Virus record (IMG/VR): IMGVR_UViG_3300008110_004404
Location: 1-35,120 of that record
DNA: 35,120 nt
Direction: 5' to 3' (one strand)
Origin: a virus
Part shown: positions 14,785 through 21,362 of the stretch, one piece after another
Position numbering within the stretch: position 1 is the first letter of the stretch
Layout: each line of letters opens with the position of its first letter
Program-made: the position numbers and the translations under genes
Notes under the pieces: model-generated
What the model saw: the letters and a program-made list of their open reading frames with translations, nothing else
Told to the model about the DNA's origin: nothing
The model's database searches: none

Positions 14785-15073
14785 TCGGTAATTCCTTTTT
14801 CGCTAATTCTCTCTTGCATTGCTCAATTGCGGCATCAAGCATAGCAGTTGTAATTTCTTTAGGATCCATTCCAAAATGTAGTTTAATTAAATCTACACCT
14901 TGACCACGACTAATCATATCACGTAACATAGGATTTAATGCTTTACAACATTCCAATACGGTCAATTCAATCAACCGTTCAATAGCTTCTTGTTCATAAG
15001 TACCCAACTCATCCCAACAACCATCTGCTATCAATCCTGACTTATATATCAAGTCATCATATATTTCATTCAT
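14777..15073 (-). CDS. Conserved phage protein, 98 residues
   Basis: A helical protein with IERLIELTVLECCKALNPML and a C-terminal DAAIEQCKRELAKKE helix. Proteins with an 'FA.LIv.ECc' helix are frequent in phages without known function, and this one fits loosely. Its stop overlaps the next start and its ATG overlaps the upstream stop (ATGA). Confidence 0.68.
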   Translation of the reverse strand: MNEIYDDLIYKSGLIADGCWDELGTYEQEAIERLIELTVLECCKALNPMLRDMISRGQGVDLIKLHFGMDPKEITTAMLDAAIEQCKRELAKKELPNE

Positions 15074-15270
15074 TCTTGTTTCCTTTGAGGATAATAGTAG
15101 TGACAGTCACTTTGGTTACCATACCAATCTCCGGCCATGCCCCCTAAATATTGAATAGCACATCTAGCACGTTCTTCACTATTGGGACACGTACTCACAA
15201 CCCATGGTGTTGTTTTCCTAGCACGAATATACTGTTTGAGATAATGTATGCTTTGTTCACGGGCCCACAT
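15070..15270 (-). CDS. Unknown phage protein, 66 residues
   Basis: I choose the ATG at 15270 because a GGAG ribosome site lies about 7 bases upstream; a TTG at 15282 would place that site inside the gene. It reads MWAREQSIHYLKQYIRARKT, then CPNSEERARCAIQYLGG and a Tyr-rich tail. Two or three cysteines are present but no clear metal motif. Function unknown. Confidence 0.65.
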   Translation of the reverse strand: MWAREQSIHYLKQYIRARKTTPWVVSTCPNSEERARCAIQYLGGMAGDWYGNQSDCHYYYPQRKQE

Positions 15271-15541
15271 TATCAACTCCAAAGTGGTCTTTAGTCTTAT
15301 CTATCATTCGGTGAAAATGTACAATCTTACCTTCATGCCATCTGCGGTCAAAATCATTGCATGATGTAGTCTTATATTTCTCCAACATAGCAATCTCGTA
15401 TTCAAGCAAACCGATGAATTCTGTTGTCATCACCTTGAAGAATTTTTCTTTAAACGCAGGCAACCACTCCAAGCCTTGTGGGGTGGTATACTCAGCATAA
15501 TACTGCGCTTCGTCAGCAAGTTTTTTAATTCGTTCGTTCAT
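15257..15541 (-). CDS. Conserved phage protein, 94 residues
   Basis: Begins MNERIKKLADEAQYYAEYTT, followed by a helical region KFFKVMTTEFIGLLEYEIAM. The opening 'NERIKKLA..A' is common to a family of small phage proteins with no known role; it resembles the neighbour at 14777-15073 in layout. The ATG overlaps the FolE stop as ATGA. Confidence 0.7.
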   Translation of the reverse strand: MNERIKKLADEAQYYAEYTTPQGLEWLPAFKEKFFKVMTTEFIGLLEYEIAMLEKYKTTSCNDFDRRWHEGKIVHFHRMIDKTKDHFGVDNVGP

Positions 15542-16212
15542 TTTTGTCTCGCAATTTGATAGAACTCTGCACGTGCCGCTGGGTCATTTTTAAATCCACC
15601 ACCTAAACGACTTGTAACTGTACTACTACCGGTATCTTCTACACCACGACTCTTAACACAATAGTGTTGTGCATCAATCATAACTGCAACATCTTCTGTA
15701 TCCAGAATGAATTGCAATGTGTGAAAGACTTGTTCGGTTAATCGTTCTTGAATCTGTGGACGCTTGCTAAAATATTCTACAATGCGATTGATTTTGCTTA
15801 AGCCAAGTACCCTGTCTTTGGGTACATATGCTACAGTAGCAAGCCCATCAATGACTACAAAGTGATGTTCACAATTACTCTGTACGTTAACATTACGTTC
15901 ACATACCATTTCGTTGTATTTCATCTTGTTGTCAACTGTTGTACATTTAGGGAATGCGTCATAATCAAGTCCCCAGAAAATTTCATTAACATACATCTTG
16001 GCAACACGCTTAGGTGTTTCAATTAGACTATCATCAGATAAATCTAGACCCAATGTTTGCATGATAGAATGAAAATGTGCCTCAATCTTTTCAATCTTGT
16101 CTTTACGGTCGTAGTTGTTTGGTATTGTTGGTGTCTCAACACCCATCTTAACTAAATGTTCGTGTACTTTTTGACCCAACTCTGGGTCGGTTTTTGTTTT
16201 ATTGTAACTCAT
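15538..16212 (-). CDS. folE: GTP cyclohydrolase I (FolE)
   Basis: A 224-residue enzyme converting GTP to dihydroneopterin triphosphate, the first step of pterin and 7-deazaguanine synthesis. All family signatures are visible: zinc ligand C114 with E115-H117 in NCEHHF, GLSKINRI (137-144), QERLTEQ (155-161), and H183/C185 with the SRGVEDTGSSTVT segment. The length is typical of the family. It feeds QueD at 12589-13128. A late-type box and a strong hairpin lie just upstream (16246-16280). Confidence 0.95.
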   Translation of the reverse strand: MSYNKTKTDPELGQKVHEHLVKMGVETPTIPNNYDRKDKIEKIEAHFHSIMQTLGLDLSDDSLIETPKRVAKMYVNEIFWGLDYDAFPKCTTVDNKMKYNEMVCERNVNVQSNCEHHFVVIDGLATVAYVPKDRVLGLSKINRIVEYFSKRPQIQERLTEQVFHTLQFILDTEDVAVMIDAQHYCVKSRGVEDTGSSTVTSRLGGGFKNDPAARAEFYQIARQK

Positions 16213-16245
16213 ATGTATCCTTCCTTACGCGGATGTGAAATTTGA

Positions 16246-16273
16246 AATTGTGCAACCTTTGTGTTGCACAATT
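16246..16273 (-). terminator. Strong stem-loop, possible terminator or leader hairpin
   Basis: A perfect 11-bp inverted repeat AATTGTGCAAC/GTTGCACAATT with a 6-base loop. On the minus strand it follows the stop of the gene at 16276-16464. The run after the stem (TCAAATTTC) is only moderately T-rich, so terminator function is uncertain. A late-type box overlaps its upstream end. Confidence 0.5.
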
Positions 16274-16280
16274 ATTTATG
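16273..16280 (-). promoter_or_regulatory. Late-type promoter box CATAAATA
   Basis: CATAAATA on the minus strand, 60 bases upstream of the folE ATG. The expected RNA start (about 16267) falls inside the first arm of the hairpin, so promoter-derived RNA would lack the full stem. Confidence 0.5.
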
Positions 16281-16464
16281 CCTGTGTAGAAGTATTTTGA
16301 ATTTCTTCAACGGCATTATCATACCCACGCTGATAGTCATCAGCGTCAGCCTCTGCATCTTCAACATCAGAATATGGATTGAAAAATTTTTCACTTGCTT
16401 TTGCAGAGTCGTATCCTTGTTTATAAGGAGCCTCTGCATATAATTGAATTTTCTTTCTTGCCAT
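16276..16464 (-). CDS. Small acidic phage protein, 62 residues
   Basis: Begins MARKKIQLYAEAPYKQGYDS and continues with a strongly acidic stretch DVEDAEADADDYQRGYDNAV. A basic start and acidic middle suggest a small partner-binding or DNA-mimic-like protein, but no family is recognised. It starts 2 bases after the stop of the histone-like gene upstream. Confidence 0.65.
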   Translation of the reverse strand: MARKKIQLYAEAPYKQGYDSAKASEKFFNPYSDVEDAEADADDYQRGYDNAVEEIQNTSTQA

Positions 16465-16466
16465 GA

Positions 16467-16655
16467 TTAAGCCTTTGCTTCTTTACGAGCAGTCTTTTCA
16501 GCGGTAATTTCATTACGGCGTGCTTTAACTGCTTTAGCCAACTCTGCTAATGCTTTACGGGCACGGGTGCCAGCGGCTGAATTACCCTTGTTAAACTTTT
16601 CATTCTCAGCATTGTATGCTGCCAAACTTGTTTCAATATCATTATGTGCTGTCAT
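16467..16655 (-). CDS. Small basic histone-H1-like phage protein
   Basis: 62 residues with an N-terminal helix (AAYNAENEKFNKGNSAAGTR) and a basic helical tail ending in TARKEAKA. The 'GNSAAGTRARKALAELAKA' pattern is common in small phage and bacterial proteins often labelled histone-like. DNA binding is an inference from composition. The ATG at 16655 overlaps the upstream stop as ATGA. Confidence 0.7.
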   Translation of the reverse strand: MTAHNDIETSLAAYNAENEKFNKGNSAAGTRARKALAELAKAVKARRNEITAEKTARKEAKA

Positions 16656-16885
16656 TTTTTCTTTCCTTTTTTGGGTTTAATTTCTACTGAGGCTATTGCC
16701 TCTTGTACTTCTTTCATCAATGCATCATCATCCCATTCTAGTTTTGTAGAACCATTTGGGTATTTTGTTACAGTTAGATGATTGCCTTTAGTGACTACAG
16801 GTTCTAAATCGTAATATTCTTCCTTCATTACAACCTGTTCGTCAAACTGTTCTACTTCAGTTTTTTTCTTTTTACGTGTTGCCAT
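16652..16885 (-). CDS. Small phage protein with Lys-rich ends, 77 residues
   Basis: I take the ATG at 16885 (MATRKKKKTEVEQFDEQV); the longer frame runs back through the glycosyltransferase gene. A middle segment HLTVTKYPNGSTKLEWDDDA resembles a beta hairpin, and the C-terminus is PKKGKKK. It overlaps the end of the glycosyltransferase gene by 14 bases. No family recognised. Confidence 0.65.
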   Translation of the reverse strand: MATRKKKKTEVEQFDEQVVMKEEYYDLEPVVTKGNHLTVTKYPNGSTKLEWDDDALMKEVQEAIASVEIKPKKGKKK

Positions 16886-18059
16886 ATTTACTTTCTCTAG
16901 TATGCTTGCGATAGTCAGTTGACATACGCAGCCATTGTTCACCCTTGCCTTCCATGATATCACAAATTCTATCAATAGTACCATCAGTCCAATCACTGAT
17001 CTTACCCATGTTATTACTTGGCTTCTTCAATAGATTTTCTAACTTGTCTAGGGCATCATCTATTGACCAAGGAACGTAAAGTCTGGTATGGTCATTAGAA
17101 AAAGTCTCAGGGAAAGACCTATAAGCAGGGTATAGAACATTACACCCAAGAGTATCTGCTTCACTGACTGTGTTGGAAACCCAATCTTGAAGGGCGCAAT
17201 TAAACACAACACGACTATCATTAACGATATCATAGTAAGCATTTTTATTTAAATCCTCATTAATAGTTAATAGACCTTTTGCTTGCAAGTCATATGTACG
17301 TTGCATATAGCTTTGATTATTGCTACGTAGTTTAGCACCACTGCATATACAAAACTCTACTGGGCTACCCGGGTGACGTTCATGCCATGCTTCAATAACA
17401 TCCATATAAAAGTCAGGTTGCTTTTCTTGATCCCATCTTGCACTAAACACAACACGTGGCTTGCGCTTATTCCAAGATAAAATCTCATTACCAACTCGTT
17501 CTTTAACTTCTTCTTTACTAAACGCAAGACCTGATATATTATAAATTGGGGCTTCCCAGCCTGCAATCTTCATGTGCATTACCATTTCTTCATTGCTAGC
17601 AAGAACACCGTCTACGAACGAGTCAACCATTTTTTCATAGTGACCCATAAACTTAGACATATTCCATACATGTACGAAATCATCAGGATCAATGGATTGA
17701 GCAAGACAGCGAACAAAAATCCTAGGACGATTAACACTGTCGATTTGATTAAGTATATAAGGAAGGCTCTCGATACCGGGTTGAAACATGTCCTCAAAGT
17801 AGATAACATCTTCATTATTCAATAATCCTTCCTTCATCCATTTGATTAATGTCATTAGTTGTGACATACCAAAATATGTACGACCATGTGCATCTAATAC
17901 TTGACCAGTTACAATAGATTGATCAGCGGTCAATGTATCACCAGGGACTACTGTATAGTCAATGCCTCTACGTTTGAACACACGTTCATTCCACTCAGTT
18001 AATTGTAGAGTGTATCTTGCTTTATACGGCTCAAGGCCCATATAATATAAGGTTCTCAT
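16872..18059 (-). CDS. GT-B glycosyltransferase, second copy type
   Basis: A 395-residue protein with two Rossmann-like halves. The donor half has PRVVFSARWDQEKQPDFYMD, comparable to the 'GR....K' loop of GT4 enzymes, and later QDWVSNTVSEADTLGCNVLY, the usual nucleotide-sugar site. The N-terminal half has QLMTLIKWMKEG and DVIYFEDMFQPG. It is not closely similar to the enzyme at 9150-10499. The acceptor is unknown; placement between DpdA and FolE genes makes a modified DNA base a reasonable candidate. The ATG overlaps the upstream stop (ATGA). Confidence 0.78.
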   Translation of the reverse strand: MRTLYYMGLEPYKARYTLQLTEWNERVFKRRGIDYTVVPGDTLTADQSIVTGQVLDAHGRTYFGMSQLMTLIKWMKEGLLNNEDVIYFEDMFQPGIESLPYILNQIDSVNRPRIFVRCLAQSIDPDDFVHVWNMSKFMGHYEKMVDSFVDGVLASNEEMVMHMKIAGWEAPIYNISGLAFSKEEVKERVGNEILSWNKRKPRVVFSARWDQEKQPDFYMDVIEAWHERHPGSPVEFCICSGAKLRSNNQSYMQRTYDLQAKGLLTINEDLNKNAYYDIVNDSRVVFNCALQDWVSNTVSEADTLGCNVLYPAYRSFPETFSNDHTRLYVPWSIDDALDKLENLLKKPSNNMGKISDWTDGTIDRICDIMEGKGEQWLRMSTDYRKHTRESKYGNT

Positions 18060-18259
18060 TTGCTATCTTCTGACCAAGAATTCTTAGGATATTTTCCTGC
18101 TAGTTGTTTTTGATGTTGACGATATGCGAAACTACGCATATCATAAAGAGTTGCCTCATCAAACTTATACCCGAAGTCTACGCAGAATTCTTTGTATTTT
18201 TCCAAGTCATCAAAGATTTGATGTACACGGGGATTAGATTGAAATGTTGGTTTTGCCAT
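18056..18259 (-). CDS. Small conserved phage protein, 67 residues
   Basis: Reads MAKPTFQSNPRVHQIFDDLE, then FCVDFGYKFDEATLYDMRSF and a basic AYRQHQKQLAGK segment. The 'VHQIFDDLEKY..FC..FGY.F.E..LY' pattern recurs in small T4-like phage proteins. A AAGGAAAAC ribosome site precedes the ATG. Function unknown. It couples to the glycosyltransferase by ATGA. Confidence 0.75.
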   Translation of the reverse strand: MAKPTFQSNPRVHQIFDDLEKYKEFCVDFGYKFDEATLYDMRSFAYRQHQKQLAGKYPKNSWSEDSK

Positions 18260-18270
18260 TTTGTTTTCCT

Positions 18271-18726
18271 TTAAATAGCGAGGTTGTTGAAAGGTTTAGT
18301 TCGATTGTAATAAATTGTGGCACCGTTCTCACCATCTTCGGAGACAGTAATCTCAATGTCACGGTCGGGATAGCGAGTAGCAATAACTTCATAGAGGTCA
18401 TCACTAATCATTTCACAACTCTTGTAATTCAATTCAAGTGTGCCACCGGCATAGAGTTTTTCTAGCCAGCGTTTAAATTGAATGAATTCAATATCCCTGT
18501 CGTTGTGAAATACTTCAATCGCCACGTTAAAGTGAAAGATGTGACGATGCGGAGTTCCTAAAAAGCTAACATCATATTCATCACCCGTTGCGAGTGCTGG
18601 ATCTGTTGCCGCTGCCGGGTACTTATGAATACCCTCTTTTTGAAATGTTACAAAAATCATACGTTTGGCATGATTCTGAATGCGTTGACGTTTTTCAAAT
18701 TGTGCTTGTTGAATCTGTTGTTCCAT
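18271..18726 (-). CDS. Conserved phage protein, 151 residues
   Basis: The N-terminal region is a Gln-rich helix and RMIFVTFQKEGIHKYPAAA. The core has LGTPHRHIFHFNVAIEVFHN, then DIEFIQFKRWLEKLY, then KSCEMISDDLYEVIATRYPD. Proteins with this 'RHIFHF.V.IEVFHNDREIEF' core occur widely in T4-like aquatic phages; I know no function. The many His residues could bind metal, but no enzyme motif is certain. The ATG shares a base with the upstream stop (TAATG). Confidence 0.75.
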   Translation of the reverse strand: MEQQIQQAQFEKRQRIQNHAKRMIFVTFQKEGIHKYPAAATDPALATGDEYDVSFLGTPHRHIFHFNVAIEVFHNDRDIEFIQFKRWLEKLYAGGTLELNYKSCEMISDDLYEVIATRYPDRDIEITVSEDGENGATIYYNRTKPFNNLAI

Positions 18727-18914
18727 TATCTATCATCTCCTAAGTCAAGTTGTTCATAATCATAATCATATTGCTTCTTACGCAATTCTGATAGTTCACG
18801 ATGGTATTTCGCTTTCTGTTCTTGTAGACTATTTAGGTCTCCTTCATTGTTAGCAATTTTTTGTTCAATAACTTTATATGATTCTTCTAAAGTTTTAATT
18901 CGTTGCTCGTACAT
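18726..18914 (-). CDS. Small coiled-coil protein, 62 residues
   Basis: I choose the ATG at 18914 because a GAGG ribosome site lies just upstream; the TTG at 18929 overlaps the DpdA gene. Nearly the whole protein is a heptad-rich coiled coil (MYEQRIKTLEESYKVIEQKI), with a Tyr/Asp-rich end (YDYDYEQLDLGDD). Likely an oligomeric accessory protein. Function unknown. Confidence 0.68.
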   Translation of the reverse strand: MYEQRIKTLEESYKVIEQKIANNEGDLNSLQEQKAKYHRELSELRKKQYDYDYEQLDLGDDR

Positions 18915-18921
18915 AGTAACC

Positions 18922-20199
18922 TCATGCAAATGAAAATAGTTCGTTAAATTTAGTTAACTCTTGTACAGCATAGATATGCTGATAAACATTATGACTTTGT
19001 AGCAATGTATAACTCAATGTATCCCAACTTGTTTTTGTTTCTTTACCATGTTGACCAATAAAGCCTTGTCCTCGATAGCACAAGTCCTTCATCAGTAGTT
19101 TATCAGTTACTGGACTGTCTGTAAAGAGTTTATGGATGCCGTCAGCCAAAACACCATCGCTAAATTTGCGATTGTCTGTGGCATAGTTCTTGTTCTCTGC
19201 GGTCTTTTCCATTTGATAAGTCCACTTACTATCATGCTCAATGCTGTTATTGAAATATGCTAATCCTTTAGCCGCACTAAAGAATGGGCTTGCACAGTCA
19301 AATGTAATTTGTAGTTTTGGATTGTGATACTTACGAATTGCTTTTTGTATATCAGTAAACAATACAGCATATTCAAGTATGGATACACCCAAACAGTGAA
19401 TCAAGTCGTGTTTACCTTCTTGTAGTAATCCATCATAAATGATATCAACCATTCTACGCAATGTTAAATGAATATCAATCTTTGTTTGTCCCCCGAATGC
19501 CCAGCCATTAAAGTGAGTGTTCGGATAGATGTTTGGATCACAATACTTTTTCATTTCGTCATACCATTTATCACTATCGGTATGAGTACGACCTTGCAAT
19601 ACATTTAAGAATTTGCATTTGCCCGAACGATTATTGATAAAGTATTCGTTATTGATATGTGTAGCAGTAATAGCATCTTGTACATTTTGAATACCATGCA
19701 CACTATTACCTTGCTTGTCCTTAAGATGAAAGGTTGTTTCGGATTGACTTGGGATATCTAAACACATTCCATAGTTCATGTATGTGTCCATCCATTTCAA
19801 TACTATCTTACGTTTTTCCATTGCCTTAGGACAATTAGGATTCTTCCAGTCTGCAGGCCATTGACCTTTTAGAATCTGAAATCCACCTGAGTCTCCCAAC
19901 ATGAATGTATGTGGGTCACGTTCACGAATGATGCTTTCTGAATTGTCATTCACCGTTGTATCTAAGTTAGCATGACCAGCTGAATACAAACCCCATTCGT
20001 AATAATATAAACCTTCTTTCTTGTTAAGAAAGTTAAGTTTCTCTACATCACCATTAAATCCTGCGGGTATACGTGCAGGGTCAAAGTAAGGTTCACCTTT
20101 ACGTTGTTTACCTAAGCCACTAATATAGAAACTACTAACTGCAGGTAAGAACAATGCCCATTCAGGGTTATGTTGATTAGATAAATTTGATTGTTCCAT
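18922..20199 (-). CDS. dpdA: DpdA-type DNA guanine transglycosylase (TGT-like)
   Basis: A 425-residue protein with the tRNA-guanine transglycosylase core. GDSGGFQ (residues 102-108) supplies the general Asp103, VLQG (200-203) and AFGGQ (234-238) match the base-binding loops, HCLGVS (268-273) follows, and FDC (300-302) holds the nucleophile Asp301. The TGT zinc site CxCxxC is not visible, as in phage DpdA enzymes, which exchange guanine in DNA rather than tRNA. With FolE, QueD and QueE nearby it is very likely the base-insertion enzyme of a 7-deazaguanine DNA modification. The ATG overlaps the upstream stop (TAATG). Confidence 0.85.
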   Translation of the reverse strand: MEQSNLSNQHNPEWALFLPAVSSFYISGLGKQRKGEPYFDPARIPAGFNGDVEKLNFLNKKEGLYYYEWGLYSAGHANLDTTVNDNSESIIRERDPHTFMLGDSGGFQILKGQWPADWKNPNCPKAMEKRKIVLKWMDTYMNYGMCLDIPSQSETTFHLKDKQGNSVHGIQNVQDAITATHINNEYFINNRSGKCKFLNVLQGRTHTDSDKWYDEMKKYCDPNIYPNTHFNGWAFGGQTKIDIHLTLRRMVDIIYDGLLQEGKHDLIHCLGVSILEYAVLFTDIQKAIRKYHNPKLQITFDCASPFFSAAKGLAYFNNSIEHDSKWTYQMEKTAENKNYATDNRKFSDGVLADGIHKLFTDSPVTDKLLMKDLCYRGQGFIGQHGKETKTSWDTLSYTLLQSHNVYQHIYAVQELTKFNELFSFA

Positions 20200-20552
20200 T
20201 ATTTAATTAGAGTTTGTATCATTTTTAATTGATGTTGTTTTTCTTTTATTTGATCCACTAAATCTTTGACTGCCGCATTTTCTTTTGCTAGTTGTTCTAG
20301 TTCTATTTCTTCCAGCCGCATGCGGTTTGCCCAATCAAGAATTTGTTCAGCTTCTGGGCTTAATCCAACATGGGCAGTATTTATGTTGATTCTTTGCCAT
20401 GAAGTACCGTCAAAAACTTCTATGCATTGTGAACTGGTATTATAGCGCATATTGCCTACATCTTGTAAACCACTATATGCGGTTATATAGTTAGTGGTAG
20501 AACCACCGGATACAATCACATAACGACCAGACTGAAATAGTTGACCAATCAT
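20199..20552 (-). CDS. Conserved small phage protein with C-terminal coiled coil
   Basis: 117 residues from the ATG at 20552, which overlaps the clamp stop (ATGA); the longer frame runs into the clamp gene. The N-terminal half is beta-rich (GRYVIVSGGSTTNYITAYSG, then MRYNTSSQCIEVFDGTSWQ), as in phage fibre-type or decoration modules. From about residue 65 there is a helix with a coiled-coil end (EIELEQLAKENAAVKDLVDQ). The 'MRYN....CIEVFDGTSW' motif is widespread in aquatic phage proteins. Function unknown. Confidence 0.72.
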   Translation of the reverse strand: MIGQLFQSGRYVIVSGGSTTNYITAYSGLQDVGNMRYNTSSQCIEVFDGTSWQRININTAHVGLSPEAEQILDWANRMRLEEIELEQLAKENAAVKDLVDQIKEKQHQLKMIQTLIK

Positions 20553-21280
20553 TTTTGTTGTGCAGGTAGCAAATATCTGTAATCGCAAAGACCACTATCA
20601 ACTGTGATTTCCATTGCACCTTGATTGCTTAAACGCAAAGTTTTGTCACCAGTTAGATTTAAAATATTCAAAACTTGTGTAACAGGCCATAAAAACTTGT
20701 CATTGATTTTTCCAGTGATATTACTTTCAAACACAAAGTTACCACTGTGTGACGATGGGTCACCAAAATAAACTTTTAGATTATTATCTTCAACCATTGT
20801 TCTGAATTTAGCTTCTTCGCTATTAGCACTTTGTTGTTTCTTCAAACGTAGAATGCTAGCAACGCTAGGCTGAATCTCAATATCCCAACCACTACCATGA
20901 AAAGTTACTGAACGAACTTTTTCTTCAATTACACTTTGAGCCATGAAACGATAGTCATTAACGAAATCACCACTTACTGTTTCAAAGTGAATGCTACTCA
21001 GTGCGTTAGGATCATCACGTGTACCTTTAACTACATTGATTTTGGCCTTCTCGTCATATTCATCAAAACTAAGAATAGTTTTAAGTTTACCTAGATTAGG
21101 CATACCAACCACGCCGATAAACTCTGGATGCGGATTCTTAAATGTTCCACTTAGAATAACACTCTTATCTTCTGCAATAGCATTGATAGTTGTTTCAGTA
21201 TCAGTACCAGTTATTTTAACTAGTTCAATAAATCCCAATGCACTAGTATGTGCAATAATATCTTGTAAAATGTCTTTCAT
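20549..21280 (-). CDS. 45: DNA polymerase sliding clamp (T4 gp45-like)
   Basis: A 243-residue protein in place and shape for a PCNA-fold clamp, although similarity to T4 gp45 (228 residues) is low by eye. The first half has repeated beta segments and a GVVGMPNLGKLKTILSF interdomain-type stretch. The end has KTLRLSNQGAMEITVDSG and YRYLLPAQQK, comparable to the last strand and 'YxxxP' end of clamps. I choose the ATG at 21280, preceded by AAAGGAAAG; the GTG at 21304 overlaps that leader. It lies directly downstream of the polymerase, which ends in a clamp-binding tail. Confidence 0.75.
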   Translation of the reverse strand: MKDILQDIIAHTSALGFIELVKITGTDTETTINAIAEDKSVILSGTFKNPHPEFIGVVGMPNLGKLKTILSFDEYDEKAKINVVKGTRDDPNALSSIHFETVSGDFVNDYRFMAQSVIEEKVRSVTFHGSGWDIEIQPSVASILRLKKQQSANSEEAKFRTMVEDNNLKVYFGDPSSHSGNFVFESNITGKINDKFLWPVTQVLNILNLTGDKTLRLSNQGAMEITVDSGLCDYRYLLPAQQK

Positions 21281-21326
21281 TTCTTTCCTTTGTATGTATA
21301 ACACTATTTAGGTGTTCTATCTGTGC

Positions 21327-21355
21327 ATTATAATGGAATATAATACACAAGTCAA
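21327..21355 (-). promoter_or_regulatory. Sigma70-type promoter of the clamp gene
   Basis: TTGACT (21355-21350), 17 bp, TATAAT (21332-21327), between the polymerase stop and the clamp start. The leader is about 40 bases and contains the ribosome site. Confidence 0.75.
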
Positions 21356-21362
21356 CACTAAT

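Noticed and set aside
20378-20385. CATAAATA box inside the gene at 20199-20552
   Set aside because: Intragenic and more than 170 bases from the next start; AT-rich sequence gives such matches by chance.
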